A stretch of DNA of 64,000 nt from Mycolicibacterium aichiense (GCF_010726245.1 NZ_AP022561.1:744001-808000), one strand, 5' to 3'. Shown: positions 1-8,355, counted from the stretch's first letter. Notes: generated by a model from the letters alone, not told the origin. Made by a program: numbers and translations.

Positions 1-744
1 CACCACGACGACGCGCTTGCGGTCGGCGGGGACGTTGACCAGCATCACGGTGTCCGACCGGGCGCCGCCGGCGTCTTCGGTGGTGCCTGCCCCGATCTCG
101 CCGTTGGCGCCGGTGCGGCTGTCGACGCCGACGATCAGGAAGTTCTCGTCGCCGAATTGTGCGTTCGGATCGATGATGTCGCGCGAATTGGTGTCCAGCG
201 CCGCGACATTGCGCAGCAGATCGTTCTTGGTGGACTGCCACTGCCAGGCGCCGCCGGTCAGCACCAGGGCGGACACCGCGAACAGCGCTGCCGCGGATCG
301 TCCGGCCAGCAGCACGGGCTTGCGGCGCGACTTGGGTTTCTTCTTTTCTGTGCTCGACGGCGCCGCATCGGGGTCGGCGGCCAGCGGACCGCGCGCGCGT
401 CGGATCGCCTCGAGGTCGGGCACTTCGTCGGCGTAGGCGGCGGTGACGACCGGAATGGGTTCGGTGAGGTCGGTCAGGCCGGCGACGCCGGTGGCGTCGT
501 CGGCACGCTCGTCGTCGTCCTCGGCCCGGTGCCGGGTGGGCTCGGTCGCGGGGCGGGAGCCGGACACCTTCGCGATCAGGTCGGCGACGGTGACGCCTTG
601 GGTGTGATTGCCGCTCGGGGGAGCGGGTGCTGTGACCCGTTCCCAGGGCGCGGCGCGGGCCGCTGCACGAGGCGTCCTGGTCACCCGCTCGCCCTCGTCG
701 GAGGCGCCGTGCTGGCCAGGAGTGGCGTTGCCGCCGTCACTCAT
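1..744 (-). CDS. LytR-CpsA-Psr (LCP) family protein, 3' part cut off by the window edge
   Basis: Only the first 248 codons are present. The translation shows a long charged, probably disordered cytoplasmic part (about residues 1-140), a basic patch, one membrane segment (about 143-165), then the beginning of an LCP domain with FLIVGVDSRT (201-210) and SDTVMLVNVPADRKRVVV (229-246). LCP proteins attach polyprenyl-phosphate-linked glycans to peptidoglycan outside the membrane; in mycobacteria this is the arabinogalactan ligation family. The ATG at 744 is preceded by a GGAGG about ten bases upstream. The order LCP - dus - desA1 matches M. tuberculosis Rv0822c-Rv0823c-Rv0824c, so this is probably the Rv0822c counterpart. 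The catalytic arginines lie outside the window. Confidence 0.85.
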   Translation of the reverse strand, partial: MSDGGNATPGQHGASDEGERVTRTPRAAARAAPWERVTAPAPPSGNHTQGVTVADLIAKVSGSRPATEPTRHRAEDDDERADDATGVAGLTDLTEPIPVVTAAYADEVPDLEAIRRARGPLAADPDAAPSSTEKKKPKSRRKPVLLAGRSAAALFAVSALVLTGGAWQWQSTKNDLLRNVAALDTNSRDIIDPNAQFGDENFLIVGVDSRTGANGEIGAGTTEDAGGARSDTVMLVNVPADRKRVVVV

Positions 745-979
745 GTTCCAGTCGCCTCCGACTCTAGGTCGTGCGCATCGACGCGCGTGCACATTGATGG
801 TCCGGTTGTACCGACACCTCGGCCGGCATCGATGCGCGGCCGTCTCAACTGTCCTATGTCTTGTAGCAGCAGTCGGTGGCTGTCCGCCACTCCAGGGCCC
901 CACGACAAGACAAGATCACCATCGTACTGAGACAAGCCGTCGACCCGCCAGCTCGCACAGGTGTCGGGACCGTCTCGGT
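745..979. other. Intergenic region between dus and the LCP gene
   Basis: About 235 bases with no convincing gene. A TACGAT hexamer on the minus strand (926 down to 921) fits a TAnnnT -10 element and could start the LCP transcript. A 64-codon minus-strand reading frame ends in the LCP start codon but has a TTG start and no recognisable content. Confidence 0.4.
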
Positions 980-2143
980 TCAGCCTCCGGAGTTCATCAC
1001 ATCAGCCCCCGCGGGCACCGTGCAGTCGTCGGGGTCGTCGAGCCAGCCCTCCGGCAGAGTGACCGACGATGCCGACCCCTGACGTCCTCGCGGTCCTGTC
1101 GCGGCGTCCGGAAACGGGATGTCGCGATCGAGGCGGTCGAGCAGGCTGTCCAGCTCCGCCAGGGTCTTGACCAGCGCCAACGCTCGCCGTATGTCGGCAC
1201 CCGCGGGAAAGCCGTGCAGATACCAGGCGACGTGCTTGCGGATATCGCGCATGCCCTTGTCCTCGCCGAAGTGATCGGCGAGCAGCTCGCCGTGGCGGCG
1301 GATGATGTCGGTGACTTCACCGAGCGTCGGCGGGGTCGGCGTCGGCGAGCCGGTGAACGCCGCTGAGAGCTCGGCGAACAGCCAGGGCCTGCCAAGGCAA
1401 CCGCGGCCGATGACGACTCCGTCACATCCGGTCGACGCCATCATCGCCAGGGCGTCGTTGGCCTCGAAGATGTCGCCGTTGCCGAGCACCGGGATCGTCG
1501 TCACCGCTTCTTTGAGTCGGGCGATCTCGTCCCAGTCGGCGGTTCCGGAGTAGCGCTGGGCCGCGGTGCGCGCGTGCAGCGCTACCGCGGCGGCACCCTC
1601 CTGCTCGGCGATCCGGCCCGCATCGAGGTGGGTGCGGTGATCGTCGTCGATGCCGATCCGGAATTTGACGGTCACCGGCACCGAGGTGCCTTCGGTGGCG
1701 CGGACAGCGGCGGCCACTATTTGGCCGAAGAGCCGTCGCTTGTAGGGCAGTGCGGCACCGCCGCCGCGACGGGTGACCTTGGGTACCGGGCAGCCGAAGT
1801 TCATGTCGATGTGGTCGGCGAGATCCTCGGTGACGATCATCCGGGCGGCCGCATAGGTGGTCGCCGGATCGACCGTGTAGAGCTGCAACGAACGCGGCGA
1901 CTCCTGTGGAGCGAACGTCGTCATGTGCATGGTGACCGGGTGGCGTTCGACGAGCGCTCGGGCGGTCACCATCTCACAGACATAGAGGCCGGACACGGTT
2001 CCGGCCCGTGCCTCCTCGAGCTCCCGGCACAGGGTGCGGAACGCGACGTTGGTGACGCCGGCCATGGGCGCCAAGACAACCGGGCTGCGGAGGGCGAAGG
2101 GCCCGATCCGCAGCCCGGTGGCCGCTGGTGCGATGTCTGCTAT
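980..2143 (-). CDS. dus: tRNA-dihydrouridine synthase (Dus family), probable non-standard start
   Basis: FMN enzyme that reduces specific uridines of tRNA to dihydrouridine with NADPH. Counting from the proposed start, PVVLAPMAGVTN (21-32) opens the TIM barrel, MNFGCPVPK (114-122) holds catalytic Cys118, and VPVTVKFRIG and VIGRGCLGRPW are the usual FMN/phosphate-binding segments. Domain content is complete, about 387 residues, close to the mycobacterial family size. The start is a problem: no ATG, GTG or TTG lies in frame between the desA1 stop and the domain. I place it at an ATA (2143-2141) that overlaps the desA1 TAG as ATAG and has AGGGG seven bases upstream. An ATC two codons later or a CTG at codon 11 are alternatives. 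It is transcribed behind desA1. Confidence 0.85.
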   Translation of the reverse strand: MADIAPAATGLRIGPFALRSPVVLAPMAGVTNVAFRTLCRELEEARAGTVSGLYVCEMVTARALVERHPVTMHMTTFAPQESPRSLQLYTVDPATTYAAARMIVTEDLADHIDMNFGCPVPKVTRRGGGAALPYKRRLFGQIVAAAVRATEGTSVPVTVKFRIGIDDDHRTHLDAGRIAEQEGAAAVALHARTAAQRYSGTADWDEIARLKEAVTTIPVLGNGDIFEANDALAMMASTGCDGVVIGRGCLGRPWLFAELSAAFTGSPTPTPPTLGEVTDIIRRHGELLADHFGEDKGMRDIRKHVAWYLHGFPAGADIRRALALVKTLAELDSLLDRLDRDIPFPDAATGPRGRQGSASSVTLPEGWLDDPDDCTVPAGADVMNSGG

Positions 2144-3135
2144 GTTGCCGCCCCTGCCAATGCCTTGGCGCTGCGCTTCTCGGCGAGACGCGCGTCCCGC
2201 TCGAGTTTGCGAGCCTTGGACTCTTCGAACTTGTCGGCGGCCTCTTCGATTTCCGTGATCAGGTTCGCCAGATCGTCGCGCATTGCCGCGGCTTCGCCGG
2301 TGAAGTCGTCGCGCTCGAAGATGCGCCACTTCTTGAGCACCGGCATCACCACGTCGTCGAGGTGGATACGCAGGTCGTATACGCCGCCCATGGCGATGAT
2401 GACCGCCTTGCGCCGGAAGTCCGGCACGGTGTATCCGGGCATCTTGAAGTTGCGCAGCACCCGGTGCAGCGACTTCATCGCCTGGTTGGGGGCCACGTCG
2501 AAGCCGGCCTCGCTGACGTCGCGGTAGAAGATCATGTGCAGGTTCTCGTCGTTGGAGATCCTGGCCAGGAGCTGCTCGGCGACGGGGTCGTTGCAGGCCT
2601 TGCCGGTGTTGCGATGCGACACCCGGGTGGCCAGTTCCTGGAAGCTGACGTACATGACCGAGTCGAACAGACTCTCGGCGAACAGATCGCCCTGCTGGTT
2701 CTGGCCCGGTGAGAAGCCGCGGGTCATCTGCTCCATCCGGAGTTCTTCGAGCTCGACGGGATCGCAGTTGCGGGTGACCACGAGGTAATCGCGGATCGAG
2801 ATGCCGTGCCGGTTCTCCTCGGCGGTCCACCGGTTGACCCAGTAGCCCCACGGGCCGTCCATCGAGAAGTTCATCGCGATCTCGCGGTGATATGCGGGCA
2901 GGTTGTCCTCGGTCAGGAGGTTCTGCACCATCGCTGTGCGGGCGACTTCGGAGAGCTTCGACTGCTCGGGATCCCAGTCCTGGCCGCCGAGGGCGTAGTA
3001 GTTCTTGCCGTCCGACCACGGGATGTAGTCGTGCGGGTTCCAGTCCTTCATCATCGTCATGTGGCGGTTGATGAGTTTCTCCGCCACCGGTTCCAGCTCG
3101 TGCAGGAGATCGAGGTCGGTCAGGTCTTTCGACAT
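2140..3135 (-). CDS. desA1: Acyl-ACP desaturase DesA1
   Basis: Soluble di-iron desaturase (331 residues; the M. tuberculosis enzyme is similar in length) that introduces a double bond into ACP-bound long acyl chains and feeds mycolic acid synthesis. The two di-iron motifs are EENRH at 106-110 and DENLH at 196-200, with Glu76 a likely further ligand. The C-terminus is a charged helical tail rich in Lys, Glu and Ala. The ATG has GGAGGG just upstream. The neighbours dus and the LCP gene follow on the same strand as in the Rv0824c-Rv0822c order, which supports the gene name. In M. tuberculosis desA1 is essential. Confidence 0.93.
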   Translation of the reverse strand: MSKDLTDLDLLHELEPVAEKLINRHMTMMKDWNPHDYIPWSDGKNYYALGGQDWDPEQSKLSEVARTAMVQNLLTEDNLPAYHREIAMNFSMDGPWGYWVNRWTAEENRHGISIRDYLVVTRNCDPVELEELRMEQMTRGFSPGQNQQGDLFAESLFDSVMYVSFQELATRVSHRNTGKACNDPVAEQLLARISNDENLHMIFYRDVSEAGFDVAPNQAMKSLHRVLRNFKMPGYTVPDFRRKAVIIAMGGVYDLRIHLDDVVMPVLKKWRIFERDDFTGEAAAMRDDLANLITEIEEAADKFEESKARKLERDARLAEKRSAKALAGAAT

Positions 3136-3171
3136 GAGCCCTCCAGTTATCTGTTCCTAGTGGTTGCACTC

Positions 3172-3177
3172 AATATA
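3172..3177 (-). promoter_or_regulatory. Probable -10 element of desA1
   Basis: TATATT read on the minus strand fits the mycobacterial TAnnnT -10 consensus. It would give a start near 3165 and a 5' leader of about 30 bases carrying the GGAGGG ribosome site. No clear -35 element was seen. Confidence 0.4.
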
Positions 3178-3276
3178 TCTGTGTATCTCGGTGACATTCA
3201 AGTTCCCCCTGCGGCATGTTGGTAACGGCTCGTCGCGTCTCTGGCTGTGCTGCACACTCCGGTCACCCGGCGTATC

Positions 3277-3315
3277 ATTTGCGCACCACAGGCAACCAGC
3301 GTTTGGTACGCAAAT
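3277..3315. repeat. Inverted repeat in front of the exported-protein gene
   Basis: ATTTGCG (3277-3283) and CGCAAAT (3309-3315) are exact complements separated by 25 bases. They lie between a TATCAT -10-like hexamer (3273-3278) and the start codon at 3346, so they would be in or next to the 5' leader. They could be regulator half-sites or a long-loop stem. Confidence 0.4.
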
Positions 3316-3345
3316 GCACAGGCAATGCACATCTCGGAGGTCGCG

Positions 3346-3816
3346 ATGAAGAACTATTTGGTCCTCGGCGTTGGTGCGCTCGGTGCAGCGGTGGCATCGG
3401 TCGCGATGTTCGGGTCCGGGACCGCCTCGGCGATCAACGAGTACGCGGGTCAGACGTACGCCGATGCGGCGCAGGCGATCAGCGACGCGGGCCAGTCGGC
3501 GACCATCGCCACCCGGGTCGGCAGCTTCCTGCCGACCGAGCAGTGCATGGTCACCGGATCGCGCAGCGCGGACTTCCTCGACTCCAGTGGTACCAACCCC
3601 GGCAACCGTGTGTTGCTGTACTTGAACTGCAACAACACCTTTGCGACGGCCGGCGTGCCGGGTAACTCCATCGGCAGCCCCGAAGGACGTGCGGCCCGCT
3701 CCGACTATGAGGAGCAGCTCGCCAAGGCGCAGGCCGAGGCGCAGCAGAGCGAGTCGAGCGAGTTGGATCAGACAGGCAATGTTCCGGGCGAGGCAGGTCA
3801 GGTCGCGGGCGGATAG
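3346..3816 (+). CDS. Small exported protein with a PASTA-like segment
   Basis: A 156-residue protein with a clear Sec signal peptide: Lys2, a hydrophobic core (about 4-22) and a TASA-type cleavage site near residue 28. The mature part has YAGQTYADAAQAISDAG, which resembles the start of a PASTA repeat, and two cysteines (in EQCMVT and LNCNN) that could form a disulfide. The tail from about 115 is hydrophilic, rich in Ala, Gln and Glu, and predicted mainly disordered. The ATG at 3346 was chosen over upstream in-frame starts because GGAGG precedes it by seven bases and it places the signal peptide at the N-terminus. The PASTA link is a resemblance, and no specific function can be given. Confidence 0.75.
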   Translation: MKNYLVLGVGALGAAVASVAMFGSGTASAINEYAGQTYADAAQAISDAGQSATIATRVGSFLPTEQCMVTGSRSADFLDSSGTNPGNRVLLYLNCNNTFATAGVPGNSIGSPEGRAARSDYEEQLAKAQAEAQQSESSELDQTGNVPGEAGQVAGG

Positions 3817-4394
3817 CTCGCCGTGCGAGCGAGCAGCAGGTCGACGCAGTAGTCGATGAACTGCTCGCGCGACGCCTCGAGGCGACCGTCGAGGTAGGCC
3901 GTGAACAGTGCGGTCAATGCCCCGATCAGCCCGGTCGCCATCATTTTCTGCACTACCGGATCGCTGATCGCGGTCAGCTTGCTCTGCAGCAGTTCGATGA
4001 AGCTGGGCATCCACTCGGCGCCGGAGTGGATCAGCACGGCTTCGACCTGCGGCGCCAGCAGCAGCACGCGGCCCCTGACCGGATCGTCCACCATCAGACT
4101 CACGAACTGTTCGACCGCCGCCCGCGGCGTCGCCGCCGACCGCAGCGCTGTCATGGCGCGATTGCATACGTCGTCGTAGACGGCCCGGACGAACTCGTCG
4201 CGGTCGGAGAAGCTTTCGTAGAAGTACCGCTCGGTGAGGCCGGCGTGGCGGCAGACCGCACGCACCGTCAGCGCCGGGCCGCCGGGACTGCCGAGCAGTG
4301 TGACGCCGGCGCCGATCAGTTCGTCGCGACGCAGCACCTGTCGGTCCGGCAGTGGGACGCCCGACCAGCGGCCCCGTCGTTGACCCGACGTCAC
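3798..4394 (-). CDS. TetR-family transcriptional regulator
   Basis: About 198 residues. An N-terminal helix-turn-helix (about 20-65) contains LTVRAVCRHAGLTERYFYESF, the usual TetR recognition-helix pattern, followed by a variable helical ligand-binding domain. The GTG at 4394 has AGGAG four bases upstream; an ATG at 4424 lacks a ribosome site. The gene ends 19 bases inside the 3' end of the exported-protein gene (convergent) and is divergent from the DUF2236 gene at 4464, its most likely target. Position and type agree with Rv0825c of M. tuberculosis. The ligand is unknown. Confidence 0.8.
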   Translation of the reverse strand: MTSGQRRGRWSGVPLPDRQVLRRDELIGAGVTLLGSPGGPALTVRAVCRHAGLTERYFYESFSDRDEFVRAVYDDVCNRAMTALRSAATPRAAVEQFVSLMVDDPVRGRVLLLAPQVEAVLIHSGAEWMPSFIELLQSKLTAISDPVVQKMMATGLIGALTALFTAYLDGRLEASREQFIDYCVDLLLARTASYPPAT

Positions 4395-4463
4395 ATCGCT
4401 CCTAAGCTCTTGGTGACAACGCATGTAGTCAAAAGTGCCAGACTTCCTCGGGAAGGTCACCAG

Positions 4464-5495
4464 TTGAGTCAAGATACTTCCGAATCGTGCCCCGTCACCA
4501 GCGAAGGCGCGCAGGTGGCGTCCGGCTGTCCGGTGACCGACGGAGGATATGACAGCCCGCCAGCCGTTCTCGGCCCCGAATCGCTGACGTGGAAATACTT
4601 CGGTGACTGGCGCGGACTGCTGCAGGGGCCATGGGCCGGCTCGATGCAGAACATGCATCCTCAGCTCGGCGCCGCCGTCGAGCAGCATTCGATCTTTTTC
4701 ATGGAGCGGCTGCCCCGTCTGCTGCGATCGCTATACCCCATCGGGGGTGTGGTGTTCGACGGCGATCGGTCGCCGGCCACCGGTGCGGAAGTCCGTGACT
4801 ACCACATTCCGATCAAGGGTGTGGACGCCCAGGGGCGCCGCTACAGCGCACTCAACCCGGATGTCTTCTACTGGGCCCACGCAACGTTTTTCATGGGCAC
4901 GGTCCTGACGGCTGAGCACTTCGGCGACGGTCTGACCGAGGACCAGAAGCGCCAACTGTTCGACGAGCACGTCACCTGGTACCGGATGTACGGCATGAGC
5001 ATGCGCCCGGTGCCGGCAAGTTGGGAAGAGTTTCAGGCCTACTGGGATCACATGTGCCGCAACGTCCTCGAGAACAACTGGGCGACCCGCGAGGTTCTCG
5101 ACCTGTCCACGATGCCCAAACATCCTTCACTGCAATGGATTCCGGACTTCCTATGGTCCGCGTACCTGAAGGTGCTCGGTCCATTGGCGGTGTGGATCAC
5201 TGTCGGGCTCTACGACCAGCCGGTCCGCGACCTGATGGGCTACCGGTGGTCGAAGCGAGATGCACGGCTGCACAGGTTGTTTGGCCGCACGGTCAATCTG
5301 GTGTTCAAGGCCTTGCCTGCCCGTCGTCGGATGCACCCGCGTGCGCGTGCGGGCTGGGATCGCGCCACCGGCCGGATTCCTCTCGACGCGCCGCTGATCC
5401 ACACCCCGGCTCGCAATCTGCCGCCGGTAGGGGAGCGCGACAACGGAATTCATTACCTCGGCGACCGATGCCCGGCGAAAAACGTGGCGTCCTGA
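4464..5495 (+). CDS. DUF2236 / latex-clearing-protein-like (MpaB-type) oxygenase
   Basis: A 343-residue mostly helical protein of the DUF2236 family, related to rubber oxygenase (Lcp) and the MpaB/MpaB' group, which can bind heme and act on isoprenoid chains. Visible family features are LTWKYFGDWRGLL near the N-terminus, a DVFYWAHATFF segment with a conserved His, and EHVTWYRMYGMSMRPVP. The TTG start at 4464 has GGAAGG seven bases upstream. It is divergent from the TetR gene, and the pair matches Rv0825c/Rv0826. The N-terminus has CPVTSEG and CPVTDGG, a short repeat with one Cys each. Substrate unknown. Confidence 0.78.
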   Translation: MSQDTSESCPVTSEGAQVASGCPVTDGGYDSPPAVLGPESLTWKYFGDWRGLLQGPWAGSMQNMHPQLGAAVEQHSIFFMERLPRLLRSLYPIGGVVFDGDRSPATGAEVRDYHIPIKGVDAQGRRYSALNPDVFYWAHATFFMGTVLTAEHFGDGLTEDQKRQLFDEHVTWYRMYGMSMRPVPASWEEFQAYWDHMCRNVLENNWATREVLDLSTMPKHPSLQWIPDFLWSAYLKVLGPLAVWITVGLYDQPVRDLMGYRWSKRDARLHRLFGRTVNLVFKALPARRRMHPRARAGWDRATGRIPLDAPLIHTPARNLPPVGERDNGIHYLGDRCPAKNVAS

Positions 5496-5553
5496 CGGTT
5501 CGCCGACAAAACCGGGGCCCAAGCGAAGTGCGCGGGTCCGACGGACGTGACCG

Positions 5554-5712
5554 TCAATTGCTTTCGGCGGCAGCCAAACCCCAGCACATAACGGCATAGG
5601 ACGCGGCGAAGGCGATGTCGTCGATGTTCTCGTCATTGCCGCCCAGGCGCCGGACTTGGTCGGCGATCGCGTGGCGGATTACGTCGGTCGACGTGAGCAG
5701 TGGGTGACTCAT
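5554..5712 (-). CDS. Small conserved-looking protein, 52 residues
   Basis: A short frame that is easy to miss. It begins MSHPLLTSTDVIRHAIADQ and ends MCWGLAAAESN before a TGA. AGGAG sits five bases upstream of the ATG, an ideal ribosome site. The composition looks protein-like: two amphipathic helical stretches and a hydrophobic C-terminus with one Cys and one Trp. It lies alone between the DUF2236 gene (convergent) and the sugar transferase, with a 15-base palindrome about 60 bases upstream. I do not recognise a family. Confidence 0.6.
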   Translation of the reverse strand: MSHPLLTSTDVIRHAIADQVRRLGGNDENIDDIAFAASYAVMCWGLAAAESN

Positions 5713-5773
5713 GTTAACTCCTGAGGCGCGCGTGAAACAGGACTGCCCCGCTCCCGATGCGTTAACTGGGAGT

Positions 5774-5788
5774 TACCCGGTCCGGGTA
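5774..5788. promoter_or_regulatory. 15-base perfect palindrome upstream of the small gene
   Basis: TACCCGG-T-CCGGGTA. The one-base centre makes a protein-binding dyad more likely than an RNA hairpin. It lies between the sugar-transferase stop (5827) and the small-gene start (5712), in position to control the latter. Confidence 0.45.
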
Positions 5789-5826
5789 TCTTTCACACGC
5801 CAGCCGACCGCGCCGTTATCGAAGCT

Positions 5827-7311
5827 TTACTCCGCGCGGCGCAGGACCGCCGGAATCGTCAGCGCCAGGATTTTCAGGTCGAGGGCGATCGAGAAGTTCT
5901 CGATGTAGTAGTTGTCCCACTCGGCCCGGTCGGCGATGGACGTCTGCCCACGTAGTCCGTGTACCTGAGCCCATCCGGTGACGCCGGCTCGAACGCGGTG
6001 ACGCTCGCCGTATCGCTGGATCTGTGCCTCGAACAGCTCGACGAACTCCGGCCGTTCGGGCCGGGGACCCACCAGGCTCATCTCGCCCTTGAGCACGTTG
6101 AGGAACTGCGGCAGCTCGTCGAGCGACGTGGCGCGCAGAATTTTGCCGATCTTCGTGCGGCGGTCGACACCTTCCACGCCACCGGGCGCGGCGCCGGTCT
6201 TGAGCTGGAACGCCGCATCGGCGGCGGAGGGTGCCCGCATGGTGCGGAATTTCAGGCAGTCGAAGACGCGTCCGTCGCGGCCCACCCGCGGCTGGCGGAA
6301 GAAGATCGGCCCCGGCGAGCTCAACTTCACGAGGAGCACCAGGGTGAGGAAGACCGGCGAGATAACCAGCAGCAGAAGGAAAGACATCACCCGGTCGAAG
6401 ACGTGCTTGACGGTGAACTGCCAGCCGCGCGGGTTGGTGTGGGGCAGCGCCAGCAGGGGGGTCCCGCCGATGTGCTCGATGCGGGCCCGCTCGCCGATCG
6501 TGTCGAACATCCGCGGCACCACCCAGACCCGAAGGCCGTTCCGGTGGGCGGCCCGGACCACATGGGTCAGTACCTGATCTTGGGTCCGGGAGAACGCGAT
6601 GACGACGTTCTGCGCGCCGGTCTCCTTGATCGCTTTGTCGATGTCTTCCGGAGGACCCAGATACGGGATGTCGGGCCGCGGGTCGCCCGCCTGGCCGAAC
6701 CACGGTTCGGCGTCGATGATGCCGACCGGCCCGAGGCCGTATTCCGGGAACTCTTCGAGGCGGTTGATGATGTGGCCGGCGACGCGGCCGTTGCCGACGA
6801 TGAGGGTCGGTGCCACGAGGTGATGGTGTCGCCGCAGACTGCGCTGGATGATCACCCTGACCAGCCGGCCGAACGGCATGAGGACCGCGGCGCAGATCCA
6901 GATCTTGACCACGGTCGCGCCGGGTCGGCCGGTTTCGTTGTGGATCAGCATGGCGCCGAGCAGGAACATCGTCGAGATGGCCACGGTCGCTTCAATGGGA
7001 CCGAGTTCGTCGAGGAACTCCCGGTTCAGTCGACGCCGGTAGACCCCGCGCACGGCGAGCATGGCGATCACCACCGGCACGAACAGAACCACCCACCATT
7101 GGCCCGGGGGGTATTCGCCGGTGGAAATCGCCCACCATGTGCCCAGTGCGCTCGCGACGCTCACCGACAGAACGTCGATCGCGACGGTGATGATGGTGCT
7201 CAACGGATCGGTGCGAACCCGCTCGGCAAATGTTTTCTTCCCTGGAGCTCGTTTGCTGTCACGAGTCGCAGTGGTCGGCGAATTCTCGACCTGAAGAGTT
7301 CGTGTCGCCAT
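5827..7311 (-). CDS. Polyprenyl-phosphate sugar-1-phosphate transferase (WbaP/WcaJ type)
   Basis: A 494-residue integral membrane enzyme that transfers a sugar-1-phosphate from a nucleotide sugar to a polyprenyl phosphate, the first step of an exopolysaccharide or glycolipid repeat. The N-terminal half has about four membrane segments (roughly 38-60, 72-90, 108-124, 133-150) and a CoA_binding_3-type Rossmann part with LIVGNGRVAGHI. A further hydrophobic segment precedes the bacterial sugar transferase domain, which shows SPGPIFFRQPRVG, CLKFRTMR, TSLDELPQFLNVLKGEMSLVG followed by PRPE, and WAQVHGLRG. Length and domain order are complete. It stands alone, with no other polysaccharide genes in the window. 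Confidence 0.92.
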   Translation of the reverse strand: MATRTLQVENSPTTATRDSKRAPGKKTFAERVRTDPLSTIITVAIDVLSVSVASALGTWWAISTGEYPPGQWWVVLFVPVVIAMLAVRGVYRRRLNREFLDELGPIEATVAISTMFLLGAMLIHNETGRPGATVVKIWICAAVLMPFGRLVRVIIQRSLRRHHHLVAPTLIVGNGRVAGHIINRLEEFPEYGLGPVGIIDAEPWFGQAGDPRPDIPYLGPPEDIDKAIKETGAQNVVIAFSRTQDQVLTHVVRAAHRNGLRVWVVPRMFDTIGERARIEHIGGTPLLALPHTNPRGWQFTVKHVFDRVMSFLLLLVISPVFLTLVLLVKLSSPGPIFFRQPRVGRDGRVFDCLKFRTMRAPSAADAAFQLKTGAAPGGVEGVDRRTKIGKILRATSLDELPQFLNVLKGEMSLVGPRPERPEFVELFEAQIQRYGERHRVRAGVTGWAQVHGLRGQTSIADRAEWDNYYIENFSIALDLKILALTIPAVLRRAE

Positions 7312-7409
7312 GACCGCTCACTTCACCCGCCGAACCACAGGCGGGACGCTACCCGATAACACTGCCCGTCGAGTCACATATCCCCCCGTGTGGCGCCTTT
7401 TGGCAAAGA

Positions 7410-8084
7410 TCACTTGTCGTGTGGCTCGGCGAGAAGCCGTTGGCGCGCGACGGCGGCGAGATCGTTGAGGATCTGTACCTGGCCGCTGGACCAGTGCCGC
7501 GGGCGAGTGTCCCACGTGCAGAGCGTCCCCGCGACGTGACCGTTGCCGTCGATCAGCGGAATTCCGGCGTAGGCCAGCACCCCTTCCTTGACCGCTGGAT
7601 GGTCCGCCAGTAGGGGATGCGCTCGGGTGTCGTCGACCACCAGCGGCTCACGGCTGGCGACGGTGAACTTGCAGATCGACATCTCGATCGGTCGCACCCG
7701 GGGCAGCGTTTCGTCACTCGCGTTGGTCCCGGCCAGCACCTGCCGGTCGGGGTAGACGATGGACACCGCGGCCATCGTCGTGCCCAGCGCCTCGGCGGTC
7801 AGAGCCGCCACCCGGTCCAGGGTCGCGCTGCGGTAGTCGTCGTGGTTGCCGAGTCGCTCCAGCGTCTCGAGGCGCTCGGGGTCCGACACGGCGTCGTCGA
7901 CGATCGCGTCGACCGCGCTCTGCTCACCGGAAAGCTGGTCGACGACCGCTTGGACGGTCTGGTCGTGTTCAGGACCGACCAGACGCGCGATCACATGCCG
8001 GCCGGTCTGCCGGTCAACGCCGTGCCGAGGACCGGCCCCAGCGCCGCCCCCCGACTGAGAGGCCCCGTCACTCATGTCCCTCAC
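7410..8084 (-). CDS. GAF-domain protein
   Basis: About 224 residues with a single GAF domain over the C-terminal two thirds (about 85-215): DRVAALTAEALGTTMAAVSI, a central ICKFTVASREPLVVDD, and AYAGIPLIDGNGHVAGTLC. There is no kinase, cyclase or HTH domain attached, so it is probably a stand-alone sensor that binds a small molecule or a partner. Two starts are possible: GTG at 8084, with a G-rich stretch nine bases upstream, or ATG at 8075. It precedes the sugar transferase on the same strand, but the roughly 100-base gap argues against tight coupling. Confidence 0.75.
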   Translation of the reverse strand: MRDMSDGASQSGGGAGAGPRHGVDRQTGRHVIARLVGPEHDQTVQAVVDQLSGEQSAVDAIVDDAVSDPERLETLERLGNHDDYRSATLDRVAALTAEALGTTMAAVSIVYPDRQVLAGTNASDETLPRVRPIEMSICKFTVASREPLVVDDTRAHPLLADHPAVKEGVLAYAGIPLIDGNGHVAGTLCTWDTRPRHWSSGQVQILNDLAAVARQRLLAEPHDK

Positions 8085-8160
8085 GATAAGTCACCCCCGA
8101 CGCCCAGGGGCGATCTCAGAAAGGTCCGCGTTCCGCGGAGAACCGTTCATGCCCCCGTCG

Positions 8161-8233
8161 TGCCCCCACCAGGGCTCGAACCTGGGACCTGCGGATTAAA
8201 AGTCCGTAGCTCTACCGACTGAGCTATAGGGGC
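8161..8233 (-). tRNA. trnK: tRNA-Lys (anticodon TTT)
   Basis: The 73 bases fold as a cloverleaf. The acceptor stem GCCCCTA pairs with TGGGGGC, the D-arm is GCTC/GAGC, the anticodon loop is CTTTTAA, and the T-arm holds GGTTCGAGC. CCA is not encoded. The first pair of the anticodon stem (A27-C43) appears mismatched. Confidence 0.93.
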
Positions 8234-8355
8234 GCGTCGCACACAATACTGCCTCCGGAGATGGCACTCGGTTTTGGGATTGCGGCTGTGGTGCCCTAAG
8301 CTAACGACGCTCTAACGTGCACTCGTTGTGAGTACCCCGAAGTGATTCGGTTCTG

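Noticed and set aside
741..935. 64-codon minus-strand frame whose stop overlaps the LCP start as ATGA
   Set aside because: It starts with TTG without a ribosome site and its peptide shows no protein-like pattern; it is probably the LCP leader region.
157..1366. Long plus-strand frames opposite the LCP and dus genes
   Set aside because: They are antisense shadows created by the high GC content; their peptides are rich in Arg, Gly and Ala and carry no domains.
2144..3169. Long in-frame upstream extension of the dus reading frame through the desA1 region
   Set aside because: It is the shifted-frame shadow of desA1: Arg/Gly/His-rich low-quality peptide without domains.
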